Shown: one piece after another, positions 17,899 through 26,646 of the stretch
How positions within the stretch are numbered: the first letter of the stretch is position 1
Layout of the letters: each line of letters opens with the position of its first letter
NCBI GenBank assembly: GCA_036806345.1
Contig: DAIROT010000004.1
Coordinates: 1 to 64,000 of the forward strand
Source: QHCF01 sp003244275
GTDB lineage: Bacteria > Actinomycetota > Acidimicrobiia > Acidimicrobiales > QHCF01
DNA: 64,000 nucleotides
Direction: 5' to 3'
The notes under the pieces: model-generated
Seen by the model: only the letters and a program-made list of their open reading frames with translations
Database searches by the model: none
Told to the model about the DNA's origin: nothing
Position numbers and translations under genes: made by a program

Positions 17899-19000
17899 CG
17901 AACTCGTCGTCGTCCAAGTCGAGGTCAGGCTCGGCGAAAATATCCTCTCGTGGCGACACGACCTTCGGCCCGGCACGCTCCTCGGGCCTGGCCCGGTCCT
18001 CGTCCCAGCGCTCGAAGCCGGCCGCGATCACCGTGACCCGGACCTCGTCGCCCATGGCGTCGTCGATGACGCTGCCGAAGATGATGTTGGCGTCGGGATG
18101 GCCCACTCCATGGATGATCTCGGCTGCCTCGTTGACCTCGAACAGCCCGAGGTCGTTGCCGCCCGCGATGTTGAGCAGGATGCCCCTCGCCCCCTCGATG
18201 GAGGCCTCCAGCAACGGGCTGGTGATGGCCCCACGAGCGGCGTTGACCGCCCTGCCCTCCCCCGACGCCGAGCCGATCCCCATGATGGCCGTACCGGCAT
18301 TGCTCATGATCATCTTGACGTCGGCGAAGTCGGTGTTGATGAGGCCGGGAGTGGTGATGAGGTCAGTGATCCCCTGCACTCCCTGGAGGAGGATCTCATC
18401 GGCCATCTTGAAGGCGTTCATCATCGACGTCTTGTCGTTGGACACCGTGAGCAAGCGGTCATTGGGGATGATGATGAGGGTGTCGACCTTCTCCTTCAGG
18501 CGCTGGATGCCGGACTCGGCCTGGACGGCGCGTCGGCGCCCCTCGAACGCGAACGGCCGGGTCACCACGCCGATCGTCAGCGCCCCGAGGCTCTTGGCGA
18601 TCTCGGCCACCACCGGAGCCCCGCCAGTGCCCGTTCCACCTCCCTCTCCGGCCGTGATGAACACCATGTCAGCGCCCTTGAGGACCTCGTCGATCTCGTC
18701 ATTGTGGTCCTCGGCCGCCTGGCGGCCGATGTCGGGATCGCTCCCGGCGCCCAGCCCTCGGGTCAGCTGGCGACCGATGTCGAGCTTGACATCGGCGTCG
18801 CTCATCAACAGGGCCTGGGCATCAGTGTTCACCGCAATGAACTCGACGCCCTTTAGGCCTGCGTCGATCATCCGATTGACGGCGTTTACTCCTCCGCCTC
18901 CGATGCCGACTACCTTGATTACCGCTATGTAGTTTTGCGATGCGACCGGCATGGGCCTGTGTGCCGCCTTCCGTTGTCCACCAGTGGGGGCTATCGCCAT
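17873..19000 (-). CDS. ftsZ: Cell division GTPase FtsZ
   Basis: A 375-residue tubulin homologue. GIGGGGVNAVNRM lies near residues 32-44, AGEGGGTGTGGAPV (the tubulin signature) near 118, and GVVTRPFAFEGRRR follows. The acidic linker ends in DVPSFLKG, the conserved C-terminal peptide that binds SepF and other partners. It forms the Z-ring. GGAGGG is 6 nt before the ATG at 19000, and a promoter-like pair lies at 19055-19083. Downstream genes pgeF, yggS, sepF, yggT and divIVA run on with overlaps or short gaps. Confidence 0.97.
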   Translation of the reverse strand: MAIAPTGGQRKAAHRPMPVASQNYIAVIKVVGIGGGGVNAVNRMIDAGLKGVEFIAVNTDAQALLMSDADVKLDIGRQLTRGLGAGSDPDIGRQAAEDHNDEIDEVLKGADMVFITAGEGGGTGTGGAPVVAEIAKSLGALTIGVVTRPFAFEGRRRAVQAESGIQRLKEKVDTLIIIPNDRLLTVSNDKTSMMNAFKMADEILLQGVQGITDLITTPGLINTDFADVKMIMSNAGTAIMGIGSASGEGRAVNAARGAITSPLLEASIEGARGILLNIAGGNDLGLFEVNEAAEIIHGVGHPDANIIFGSVIDDAMGDEVRVTVIAAGFERWDEDRARPEERAGPKVVSPREDIFAEPDLDLDDDEFDVPSFLKG

Positions 19001-19018
19001 CCCTCACCCTCCACTAAA

Positions 19019-19038
19019 GGTTGTGAGTTATGTCAACC
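19019..19038 (-). promoter_or_regulatory. Inverted repeat in the ftsZ leader
   Basis: GGTTG and CAACC arms flank a 10-nt loop 19 bp upstream of the ftsZ ATG, between the proposed transcription start and the ribosome site. It could be an operator or an RNA hairpin that affects ftsZ translation; no protein can be named. Confidence 0.45.
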
Positions 19039-19054
19039 TCTCGGTTCGCTTCAA

Positions 19055-19083
19055 ACTATAGAAGGGGATTCACCATCGGTCAA
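19055..19083 (-). promoter_or_regulatory. Sigma-70-type promoter of ftsZ
   Basis: A TTGACC -35 box (19078-19083) and a TATAGT -10 box (19055-19060) are separated by exactly 17 nt. They give an inferred start near 19048 and a leader of about 48 nt. This would transcribe ftsZ-pgeF-yggS-sepF-yggT-divIVA separately from the mraZ promoter. Confidence 0.7.
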
Positions 19084-19189
19084 GGGCAGATTTCCCGGTC
19101 CAGATTGCGGTGGCTGAGTCTCCGACCTCCGCCGATCCGCCGTCCCAGTCGATCCGCAGCCGCGGGCCCCCTTCAATTGTCGGCAACAC
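19070..19189 (-). CDS. Possible small ORF 2 before ftsZ
   Basis: A 39-residue open frame from a GTG, containing GGPRLRIDWDGGSAEV and TAIWTGKSALDRW. It overlaps the end of small ORF 1 and its stop lies in the ftsZ spacer next to the -35 box. I do not recognise it. It may be a small protein, the second half of a frameshifted one, or chance. Confidence 0.25.
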   Translation of the reverse strand: MLPTIEGGPRLRIDWDGGSAEVGDSATAIWTGKSALDRW

Positions 19190-19316
19190 GGTGGTGAACC
19201 TCACTCGCAGACTTGTCGATCCCGAGCCGTCGGCGCTCCTCGACAATGGACTCTGAGGCTTCGATCAGGACAGCACGCACCCGAGTCAGTTTCTCACAGA
19301 GATCCGCATCCGTCAC
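19173..19316 (-). CDS. Possible small ORF 1 between ftsQ and ftsZ
   Basis: A 47-residue open frame (GTG start) whose product is predicted helical and charged, with KLTRVRAVLIEASESIVEER in the middle. It sits in the 365-base ftsQ-ftsZ spacer, which is otherwise empty apart from the promoter. I do not recognise it. Codon third positions are only mildly GC-rich, so it may not be coding. Confidence 0.28.
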   Translation of the reverse strand: MTDADLCEKLTRVRAVLIEASESIVEERRRLGIDKSASEVHHRVADN

Positions 19317-19365
19317 AGGCCGTCGCGAGCTTGACCTTGTCAATGGTAAGCGGTGTTGTCAACCG

Positions 19366-20355
19366 TCAGCCTCGGGTCAGGGCCGGGGATTGGGGAACCC
19401 GTAGGTCAACGCTTCGAACACCGGCCAGGTCGGCCTGGTTGACGAGAAGGGCCAACGCCTGAAGCTTGGCGTCGAGTTGATCGGTACCGCCCAGCACGAC
19501 CGTGGCGCCGGTGGAGGTCACCGGCGCCGGTCGAGGACCAGGATGGCCGGTCACCGCAGGAGGACTTCCCGATGGGGCTATCGGCTCGGGGGCCCCTGGG
19601 ACCGGACGTAGGACCATCTCCAGGTCTCCTACCCCGACCGCATTCACCGTCGCCACTCGTTGGGCCAGGGACGGAGCCAAATCCACCACCGCGTCCAACG
19701 CCGGCCCGGCTCCCTGCTCCAGCCGGGTTCCCGGCGCTCCCGGGTCGCCCACGCCGCTCAGGACGACCAGCCCTGGCGGTGGCTGGGGAACGTCGGCCAG
19801 CACTCGGGCCGACCGATCCACCAACGTCCAGTTGCTCCCTCCACCTGACGCGGTACCCGCGCCGGCGCCCCGCCGGGAAACCACGGCTACCGGCTGGCGC
19901 TCCACCACAGAGATCTGCACCCTCGATGGCCAGTGCCGCTCGATACGGGCATCAGCCACCCATGGCAGGCGTTCGATTCGTCGGGCCGCCCGGGAACCCT
20001 CGACGTCGATCATCAGCCTGCTCAGTTGGGCAGCCGAGCGCACACTGGCCCGGCTGGTATGGCTGACGCCGGTCACCTGGACGGTGCCCACGGCCAGGAC
20101 AGACGAGTGGAGCAGGGCCACGCCACCGATGCCCAGGGTGACCACGCCGGCCACGATGGCGACGGCACGGAGGCGGCGCCTGCTCTCATGGCGGCGCGCC
20201 GCCATCCGTCGTTCACCAAAGCGGGGGTCGATCAGCGGCCGCCCCACTCCCGACCGCCCCCCGGACAGGGACCTCCCTGCTCCCAGCGGCTCCCTGGGCC
20301 GGTGTCCCCTGGGCCGCGGCTCGGCCTGCATCGCGGCGCGCCGGACGATCCTCAA
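19366..20355 (-). CDS. ftsQ: Cell division protein FtsQ
   Basis: A 329-residue bitopic protein. There is a long basic cytoplasmic tail to about residue 62, one membrane helix (AIVAGVVTLGIGGVALLHSS), then a POTRA domain beginning VGTVQVTGVSHTSRASV and the FtsQ region LPWVADARIERHWPSRVQISVVERQPVAVV. FtsQ links FtsL and FtsB-type proteins to the septal synthase FtsWI. Its start overlaps the murB stop by 4 nt (ATGA). It is the last gene of the upstream dcw transcript before the ftsZ promoter region. Confidence 0.92.
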   Translation of the reverse strand: MRIVRRAAMQAEPRPRGHRPREPLGAGRSLSGGRSGVGRPLIDPRFGERRMAARRHESRRRLRAVAIVAGVVTLGIGGVALLHSSVLAVGTVQVTGVSHTSRASVRSAAQLSRLMIDVEGSRAARRIERLPWVADARIERHWPSRVQISVVERQPVAVVSRRGAGAGTASGGGSNWTLVDRSARVLADVPQPPPGLVVLSGVGDPGAPGTRLEQGAGPALDAVVDLAPSLAQRVATVNAVGVGDLEMVLRPVPGAPEPIAPSGSPPAVTGHPGPRPAPVTSTGATVVLGGTDQLDAKLQALALLVNQADLAGVRSVDLRVPQSPALTRG

Positions 20356-21407
20356 GAGGCTCTCCCCGGCCGAGAACCCGCGCTCGACGCTGCCTCGGTA
20401 CCTGGCTCGGAGAACCCGAGCATGCGAACCTCGGGCACCAGCTCGATGCCCAGCCGCTGGCTCACCAGATGGCGAACCTCCTCGATCAGGGCCCTCACGT
20501 CGTCGGCCCTGCCGTGGGGGTCGGCCTGGATGAAGTTGGCGTGCTTGGTCGAGATCGACGCCGATCCGATCCGGTGGCCCTTGAGGCCGGCGGCCTGTAT
20601 CACCCGGCCCGAGGAGTCGCCGGGCGGGTTGGTGAACACCGAGCCGGCATTCTGGCCACCGGGCTGGTGCTCCCGGCGCCAGCGGACGATGTCGGCGATG
20701 GCCCCCTCCGAGCGCTTCCGGTTGCCGGCGTCCAGGTCCATCTCGACCCAGGTCACCACCTGGCTCGGGATCAGGTTGGAGTGGCGATAGGAGTAGCCAA
20801 GGGCACCGGTTTCCATCACCGTCTCACCAGGTTCATCCGGATCAGCCAGGCTGACCACCCCTGCACGGCTCAGGCACCGCGACATGTCCGACCCGTGGCC
20901 GCCGGCATTCATATGCACCGCCCCGCCCACCAACCCCGGAACGCCCACTGCCCACTCGAAGCCAGCAAGGCCGGCTGCTGCAGTGCGACGGGCCAGCACC
21001 GGCAGGCTGACCGCGCCGCCCGCCCTGACCCGGTGCTCCTGGATCTCGATGCCAGCGAAGGCCGCCCCCAGAGTCACCACCAGGCCAGGGAAGCCGCCGT
21101 CGGCCACCAACAGGTTGGAGCCCCGGCCCAGCACCACCGCCGGTAGCGAGGTGGCCAGCACGGCCCGGCCCACCGCGGCCAGTTGGACGTGGTCGGCCAC
21201 CTCCACGAACAGGGCGGCCGGGCCGCCCACCCGGTAGGTGGTGAGGGGGCCGATGGGCCAGTCCCGCCGGACCAGAGACCCCAGCATGGCCACCGCCTCC
21301 TCGACCTGCTGGGCCGGGACCTGCTGGGCCGGGACCTGCTGGGCCGGGATCTGCTGGCTGCCCCGGGGCAGGCCGTCCGACGGGGGCAGCCCCTGGCGCT
21401 CAGTCAC
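20352..21407 (-). CDS. murB: UDP-N-acetylenolpyruvoylglucosamine reductase MurB
   Basis: About 351 residues. The FAD-binding region shows PLTTYRVGGPAALFVE and VVLGRGSNLLVADGGF; GVPGLVGGAVHMNAGGHG and GYSYRHSNL follow, and NAGSVFTNPPGDS carries the catalytic Ser. It reduces enolpyruvyl-UDP-GlcNAc to UDP-MurNAc with NADPH. The GTG at 21407 overlaps the murC stop by 8 nt. The N-terminal leader contains an unusual AQQVP repeat encoded by the 15-bp tandem repeat at 21306-21350. A full-length ending and all core motifs are present. Confidence 0.94.
   Translation of the reverse strand: MTERQGLPPSDGLPRGSQQIPAQQVPAQQVPAQQVEEAVAMLGSLVRRDWPIGPLTTYRVGGPAALFVEVADHVQLAAVGRAVLATSLPAVVLGRGSNLLVADGGFPGLVVTLGAAFAGIEIQEHRVRAGGAVSLPVLARRTAAAGLAGFEWAVGVPGLVGGAVHMNAGGHGSDMSRCLSRAGVVSLADPDEPGETVMETGALGYSYRHSNLIPSQVVTWVEMDLDAGNRKRSEGAIADIVRWRREHQPGGQNAGSVFTNPPGDSSGRVIQAAGLKGHRIGSASISTKHANFIQADPHGRADDVRALIEEVRHLVSQRLGIELVPEVRMLGFSEPGTEAASSAGSRPGRAS
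21306..21350. repeat. 15-bp tandem repeat in the murB 5' end
   Basis: Three copies of CTGCTGGGCCGGGAC, the last with a C-to-T change, plus a partial copy. They encode AQQVP repeats ahead of the catalytic domain. Confidence 0.9.
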
Positions 21408-22803
21408 GGCCGCGCCACGCCGTCGCCAGCTCGTCGGCCAGCGTGGTGAGGTCCCCGGCCCCCAGGGTGAGGCACACGTCACCGGCCGTCAGGGTGGCGC
21501 TCAGGAATTCCACCACCTCCGGCCTGGTGCCCAGGTAGACCACGTTGGCGGCCGGATGGGCCTCGGTCACCGCCCGGGCCACCAGCTCTCCGGTGATCCC
21601 CGGTCGTGGCTCTTCGCCGGCCGAGTAGATGTCACACACCACCACCAGGTCGGCGGCCACGAAAGCATCGGCAAAATCGGCCCACAGGGTGGCAGTGCGC
21701 GAATATCGGTGGGGCTGGAAGACACACACCACCCGTTCCCAGCCACCGTCGGCCGCGGTGGACAGGGCGGCTGTCACCTCACCGGGGAGGTGGGCGTAGT
21801 CGTCGACGAAGCTCACGCCACGCTCCGAGCCGCGAAACTGGAAGCGCCGGGCCACGCCGGCGAAGCGGGCCAGGGCCCGCTGGGCGTGCTCGAAACGGGC
21901 CCCCAGCGACAAGGCGATCGCCGTCGCCCCAGCTGCGTTGCGGGCGTTGTGCAGGCCAGGCACACTCACCTGCAGACGCCCCAGGCTCTGGCCCTCGAGC
22001 TCGAGATCGAAGCTGGTCCGGGCACGCGAGCGCTCGATGGCGACCATGCGGTAGCGGGCGTGGGCCGAGGTGCCGTAGGTGGACGCGCCCTCGGCTGCGG
22101 AGAGACCGGCAGCCGTGGGTTCGTCGGCGCACACCGCCCGGGGACCGGTAACCGAGCCGAGGAAGCGGTCGAAGTTGGCCACCAAGGCCTCGAAGGAGCC
22201 GTGGTACTCCAGATGGTCCGGCTCCACGCTGGTGAGCACGGCGGCCTCGGGGTTGAGTCGCAGGAACGTCCCGTCGCTCTCATCGGCCTCCACCACCAAC
22301 CACTCCCCCGAGTCCCACACCGCGCCGGTACCGATCTCGTTGAGCTCGCCGCCGATGATGAAGGAGGGCTGGATACCCGCCTCCACCAGGACCAGGGACA
22401 GCATCGACGCGGTAGTGGTCTTGCCGTGGGTGCCGGCCACCGCCACGGTGCGACGGGTGGCGCAGATGGCGGCCAGGATGTCGGCCCGGCTCAGCACCGG
22501 GATGCCCCGCTCGGTGGCCGCCACCACCTCGGGATTGGATCGCCCCACCGCGCTGGAGACGGCCACCGCGTCCACCTGGCCCACGTTGTCGCCTCGGTGG
22601 CCCACCACCACCGACGCTCCTGCGGCTCGGAGACGCTCCAGGCTGGGCGACCCACGCACGTCGCTCCCGCTCACGGTATGGCCCATGGCCGCCAGCACCG
22701 AGGCGATGGCGCTCATCCCCGCGCCCCCCGCTCCCACCACGTGGATCCTCTGGGGGCTGCTCAGGTCGAGGGGCGGGGCTCCGCTCCCGGTCCGATCGGT
22801 CAT
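21400..22803 (-). CDS. murC: UDP-N-acetylmuramate-L-alanine ligase MurC
   Basis: A 467-residue Mur ligase. The N-terminal Rossmann domain opens HVVGAGGAGMSAIASVL near residue 21; the ATP P-loop is VAGTHGKTTTASML near 125, and HLEYHGSFEAL, LPGEVTAAL and VFQPHRYSRT are further family signatures. It adds L-Ala to UDP-MurNAc. The ATG at 22803 overlaps the murG stop by 4 nt (ATGA); longer frames only read murG out of frame. Confidence 0.95.
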   Translation of the reverse strand: MTDRTGSGAPPLDLSSPQRIHVVGAGGAGMSAIASVLAAMGHTVSGSDVRGSPSLERLRAAGASVVVGHRGDNVGQVDAVAVSSAVGRSNPEVVAATERGIPVLSRADILAAICATRRTVAVAGTHGKTTTASMLSLVLVEAGIQPSFIIGGELNEIGTGAVWDSGEWLVVEADESDGTFLRLNPEAAVLTSVEPDHLEYHGSFEALVANFDRFLGSVTGPRAVCADEPTAAGLSAAEGASTYGTSAHARYRMVAIERSRARTSFDLELEGQSLGRLQVSVPGLHNARNAAGATAIALSLGARFEHAQRALARFAGVARRFQFRGSERGVSFVDDYAHLPGEVTAALSTAADGGWERVVCVFQPHRYSRTATLWADFADAFVAADLVVVCDIYSAGEEPRPGITGELVARAVTEAHPAANVVYLGTRPEVVEFLSATLTAGDVCLTLGAGDLTTLADELATAWRGRD

Positions 22804-24017
22804 CGCTGCCTCCGGGCGTTGCTCTCGACCAGCTGAGCCACCCGTGCGGCGGCATCGGGTCGGCCCATCCGGCCCGCCGCCCGACCCATCGTGGCCAGAC
22901 GCTCGGGGTCGGCCAGGAGGTCGCCCACCACCTCGGCCAGTCGGGTCGGCGTGCACTGCTCGTCGACCAGCCGCACCGCCCCCCCGGCACTCACCATGGC
23001 CTTGGCGTTGGCTGTCTGATGATCGCCGGGGGCACCCGGGAGAGGTACCAGGACACTGGGCACTCCAGCCACCGCCAGCTCGGCCACCGAGGTGGCCCCC
23101 GCTCGGCACACCACCAGGTCGGCGGCGGCCAGGACACAGTCCATGTGCTCCTCGTACTCCACCCCCTGGTAAACCAGCCCCCCGCCCGGTGCCCTGGGCA
23201 GATCTCGGGCCACTTCGGGCCAGTCCCGCCGGCCGACCACGTGATAGATGGCCAGGTCGCCGCGACCGGCCCAGTCCCGAGCCAGCCCCAGGGCGGCCTG
23301 GTTGATCCGAAGGGCACCCAACGAGCCGCCAAAGACGGCCACCACCATCCTCTCCTCCAGCAGGCCCAGTCGGGCCCGAGCGGCGGCTCGCCCCTCCGAT
23401 GAACGGTCCACCGCCGCCATCTCTGGCCTCACCGGGTTACCGGTCACCACGGCGCGAGGTAGAGCCGTGCCCTCGAAGGCCACCGCGCTGGCCCGAGCCA
23501 GTCGGCCGACCAGGCGGTTGGCCGCCCCCGGCACGGCGTTGGACTCGGCCACCACCAAGGGCACACGTAGGGCCACTGCCGCCAGGGCGCACGGCAGGCC
23601 GGCATAGCCGCCCACCGACAGGACCACGGCCGGGTGGCGCCGGGCCACCAGGCGCAGGGCCATGGCCAGGGCCTGGGCCAGGCCAGCCAGGGCACCCAGG
23701 TTGTCCCGATCGAGGTGGCGGACCAGCCCCCGGCCCGGTAGGAGGGTCACCTCGAAGCCGGCCGCCGGGACCAGGCGGCCCTCGATGCCTCGGCGGGAAC
23801 CGACGAAGTGGATGTTGGACTGCGGATGACCGGCCTCCACCAGGGCGTGGCCCACGGCCAGGGCGGGCAGGACGTGGCCCGCGGTACCGCCCCCGGCCAC
23901 GATGGCAAATGTGGCCGAGTCCCCTCGGTCACTGGCCCCCGTACTCCTGGGGTCACTGGCCCCCGTACCCCTGGGGCGGCCCCAGCCCGAGCGAAGGCGG
24001 CGACAGGCGAGCCTCAT
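22800..24017 (-). CDS. murG: UDP-GlcNAc:lipid I transferase MurG
   Basis: A 405-residue GT28 enzyme. AGGGTAGHVLPALAV lies at about residues 41-55, GGYAGLPCALAA and VVFGGSLGALRIN-type loops (AVFGGSLGALR) mark the two domains, and VVCRAGATSVAEL plus PLPGAPGDHQTANA bind UDP-GlcNAc. It makes lipid II on the cytoplasmic face. It overlaps ftsW and murC by 4 nt on each side. An N-terminal extension of about 36 residues before the first strand contains a short repeat (STGASD), encoded by the 24-bp repeat at 23927-23974; a later start would remove it. Confidence 0.94.
   Translation of the reverse strand: MRLACRRLRSGWGRPRGTGASDPRSTGASDRGDSATFAIVAGGGTAGHVLPALAVGHALVEAGHPQSNIHFVGSRRGIEGRLVPAAGFEVTLLPGRGLVRHLDRDNLGALAGLAQALAMALRLVARRHPAVVLSVGGYAGLPCALAAVALRVPLVVAESNAVPGAANRLVGRLARASAVAFEGTALPRAVVTGNPVRPEMAAVDRSSEGRAAARARLGLLEERMVVAVFGGSLGALRINQAALGLARDWAGRGDLAIYHVVGRRDWPEVARDLPRAPGGGLVYQGVEYEEHMDCVLAAADLVVCRAGATSVAELAVAGVPSVLVPLPGAPGDHQTANAKAMVSAGGAVRLVDEQCTPTRLAEVVGDLLADPERLATMGRAAGRMGRPDAAARVAQLVESNARRQR
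23927..23974. repeat. 24-bp tandem duplication in the murG 5' end
   Basis: Two adjacent copies of a 24-bp unit beginning GGTCACTGGCCCCCGTAC and differing at one base. It encodes the duplicated Gly-Ala-Ser-Asp-type leader before the MurG catalytic fold. Confidence 0.85.
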
Positions 24018-25261
24018 CGGCGGGCCGCTCGCAGGGTCCTGGCCGCCCCCGTGCGCTGGCCAGCACTCCGAGGTTGGCCAGCACTCCGAGGTTGGCCAGC
24101 ACTCCGAGGTTGGCCAGCACGACGAGGCTGCGCGGCCACGTTGAGCAGCACGCCGGTGGCAGCCATGAGGATGGCGAGCGAGGACCCGCCGTAGGACACA
24201 AAAGGAAGCGGTACGCCCGTGACCGGTAGGGCCCCCACCACCGCTCCGATGTTGATCACCGCCTGGCCGACGATCCAGCAGGTGATGCCGGCCGCCATCA
24301 GAGCCCCGAACCGGTCAGGGGCCCGACCCGCAATACGGATGCCCAGCACGGCCAGGGCCACGAACAGGCCCACCACCAGCACCGCCCCGATCAGGCCCAG
24401 CTCCTCGCCGATGATGGCGAAGATGAAGTCGGTGTAGGCGTTGGGCAAGAAGCCCCACTTGGCTCGGCTGGCGCCCAGGCCCACCCCGAACAAGTGCCCC
24501 GACGTCAAGCCCACCAGCGACTGGACCACCTGGTAGCCGGAGTTGGAGGCGTGGGCCAAGGGGTTGGTGAACGACAGCAACCGAGCCCGCTGATAGGGCT
24601 TCATCGCACTGGAGATGACGGCCCCCCCCACCAGGAGAGCCACCACGCCGGACATGGTGGCCAGGCGGGTGCCGGCGCACCACAGCAGCCCCAGGGTGAT
24701 GCAGGCCAGCACCAGGGTGGTGCCCAGGTCGGGCTGGGTGAAGATCAGGGCGCCGGCCAGGCCGAAGACGACCAGGATCGGTCGCAGGGTGACCCGCCAG
24801 TCGCCCATTCGGTCGGCCCGGCGAGCCAGCAGGTCGGCCCCGAACAACACCATGGCCAGCTTGGTCAGCTCGGAGGGCTGGATGCGCAGCGAGCCGGCGC
24901 CCAGCCATCGGCTGGATCCCCCCACCGTCACCCCGAACCCGGGCACCAGGATCAGGACCAGCAGGAACAGGCAGGCCACCATGAACCACCTGCTCCATCG
25001 CCGCCAGGACCGGTAGTCGACCCGTATGGTGATGGCCATGGCGATGCCGCCGACAGCCAGCCACTGGACCTGGCGCACGAAGAAATACCACGACGAGCCG
25101 TGCACCCGCAGGGACTCGACCGACGAGGCAGACAGCACCATCACCAGGCCGATCACGTTGAGGATCACGACCAGGGCCAGCAACCCGACGAAGACAGCCG
25201 GCTTTTGTGGGCCCGGCGGCTTGGCCGGGACGCTCGAGCGCCGGGACAACAGGGCTCTCAA
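24014..25261 (-). CDS. ftsW: Septal peptidoglycan polymerase FtsW (SEDS)
   Basis: About 415 residues with ten membrane helices. SEDS signatures include GSSRWLGAGSLRIQPSELTK, QSLVGLTSGHLFGVGLG, FIFAIIGEELGLIGA and GVPLPFVSYGGSSL. FtsW polymerises lipid II with its partner PBP FtsI. The TTG at 25261 overlaps the murD stop by 4 nt (TTGA). The C-terminal tail after the last helix carries the repeat GQPRSA three times, from the 18-bp tandem repeat at 24058-24111. Confidence 0.94.
   Translation of the reverse strand: MRALLSRRSSVPAKPPGPQKPAVFVGLLALVVILNVIGLVMVLSASSVESLRVHGSSWYFFVRQVQWLAVGGIAMAITIRVDYRSWRRWSRWFMVACLFLLVLILVPGFGVTVGGSSRWLGAGSLRIQPSELTKLAMVLFGADLLARRADRMGDWRVTLRPILVVFGLAGALIFTQPDLGTTLVLACITLGLLWCAGTRLATMSGVVALLVGGAVISSAMKPYQRARLLSFTNPLAHASNSGYQVVQSLVGLTSGHLFGVGLGASRAKWGFLPNAYTDFIFAIIGEELGLIGAVLVVGLFVALAVLGIRIAGRAPDRFGALMAAGITCWIVGQAVINIGAVVGALPVTGVPLPFVSYGGSSLAILMAATGVLLNVAAQPRRAGQPRSAGQPRSAGQPRSAGQRTGAARTLRAARR
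24058..24111. repeat. 18-bp tandem repeat in the ftsW 3' end
   Basis: Three exact copies of GGCCAGCACTCCGAGGTT and a partial fourth, in frame. They encode a Gly-Gln-Pro-Arg-Ser-Ala repeat in the cytoplasmic tail. Confidence 0.92.
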
Positions 25262-26646
25262 CGAACCGCCCCATTCTTTGGGCGCTCTTGGGCACCTGAA
25301 GGGGATGATCCGTCCAAAGAATGACCCGAAGTCACTCCCGGCCCCAACGCCGTCCTGACCGCTCGGGCGAAGTCGTCGCCCCGCTCGGCGTACGACCCGT
25401 ACCAGTCGAACGAAGTGCACGCCGGGGACAACACCACCGAGTCACCGGGCCGGGCCGCCTCGGCCGCCAAGGCCACCGCCTCATCCATCGATCCGGCCGC
25501 CACCACTGGGCTAAGGCCGGCGAAGGCCGCCTCTATCTCGCCCGCCGCCTCCCCGATGGCCACCACCGACCGGATCCGCCCGGCGCCGGCCCGCAGAGCG
25601 GACAGATCCATCCCCTTGTTGCGCCCGCCGGCCACCAGAACCACCGAGGCGAGGCCCCCCAGGGCGGCCAGCACCGAGGCCGGGGTGGTGGCCTTGGAGT
25701 CGTCGTACCACGACACCCCACCGTGCCGGCCTACCAGCTCCACCCGATGCGGTAGGCCGCCGAAGTCCATCAGCACCTCTCGGCAGGCCTCGGCACTGGC
25801 CCCCCCGGCCCCGGCGGTGGCCACCGCGGCCAGGGCGTTGGCCAGGTCGTGGGGCATGGTCCGGGGCAGCTCGTCCACCCTGGCCACCACTCCCTGGGGC
25901 GAAATTAGGCGTTGGTCGTGCACCCGGTAGTCGCCCACTCCCAGCCCGAAGGTGACCAGCCGGGCCGGGGCTGACCAGGCGGCCGCCGTGACCACCGGAT
26001 CCTCGGCATTGGCCACCGCCACCTCACCGGCCCCCTGGTTGGCCCAGATGCGGGCCTTGGCCGCCACATAGCCATCCATCCCCAGGTGCCAGTCGAGGTG
26101 GTCCTCAGCCACATTGAGCCAGGTCGCCACCTGCGGTCGAAATGTCGAGGTCAGGGCCAGCTGGAACGACGACACCTCCACCACCAGCACCTCGGCATCG
26201 GTGGCCACCGCCTCCACCAGCGGCATGCCGATATTGCCGGCCGCTACGGCGCGGTACCCGCTGGCAGCCAGCATCCGGGTCACCAGGGTGGTCACTGTGG
26301 TTTTGCCGTTGGTCCCCGTGATGGCCAGGATCGGCACCGTCGTGGCCCGGGCCGCCAGCTCCACTTCGCTCATCACGGGGATGCCCGGATCCAGGGCGAA
26401 GACCGGGTGGTGGGCCGGGACACCCGGGCTCACCACCACCACTTCGACGCCCTGGGCCAGCTCGGCCAGACGGGACGGCGTGGGGGCCTCCACCAGCTCG
26501 ACACCCAGGGCGGCAGCCCGCTGGCGCAGGGCCGGGTGGGAGTGGTCATCGACTGCGACTACCGAGAGGCCCAATTTCGCAAAGTGCCTGACCACGGCCT
26601 CACCCGTGCGGGCCAACCCGACCACCAGGGCACCCGAGCGACCCAT
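25258..26646 (-). CDS. murD: UDP-MurNAc-L-Ala:D-Glu ligase MurD
   Basis: A 462-residue Mur ligase. The Rossmann start is ALVVGLARTGEAVVRH, the P-loop is ITGTNGKTTVTTL near residues 109-121, and VAEDHLDWHLGMDGY, GLPHRVELVGRHGGVSWYDDSKATTP-type region (DDSKATTP) and LSPACTSFDWYGSYAERG are diagnostic for MurD. It adds D-Glu. The ATG at 26646 shares one base with the mraY stop (TGATG). Confidence 0.95.
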   Translation of the reverse strand: MGRSGALVVGLARTGEAVVRHFAKLGLSVVAVDDHSHPALRQRAAALGVELVEAPTPSRLAELAQGVEVVVVSPGVPAHHPVFALDPGIPVMSEVELAARATTVPILAITGTNGKTTVTTLVTRMLAASGYRAVAAGNIGMPLVEAVATDAEVLVVEVSSFQLALTSTFRPQVATWLNVAEDHLDWHLGMDGYVAAKARIWANQGAGEVAVANAEDPVVTAAAWSAPARLVTFGLGVGDYRVHDQRLISPQGVVARVDELPRTMPHDLANALAAVATAGAGGASAEACREVLMDFGGLPHRVELVGRHGGVSWYDDSKATTPASVLAALGGLASVVLVAGGRNKGMDLSALRAGAGRIRSVVAIGEAAGEIEAAFAGLSPVVAAGSMDEAVALAAEAARPGDSVVLSPACTSFDWYGSYAERGDDFARAVRTALGPGVTSGHSLDGSSPSGAQERPKNGAVR

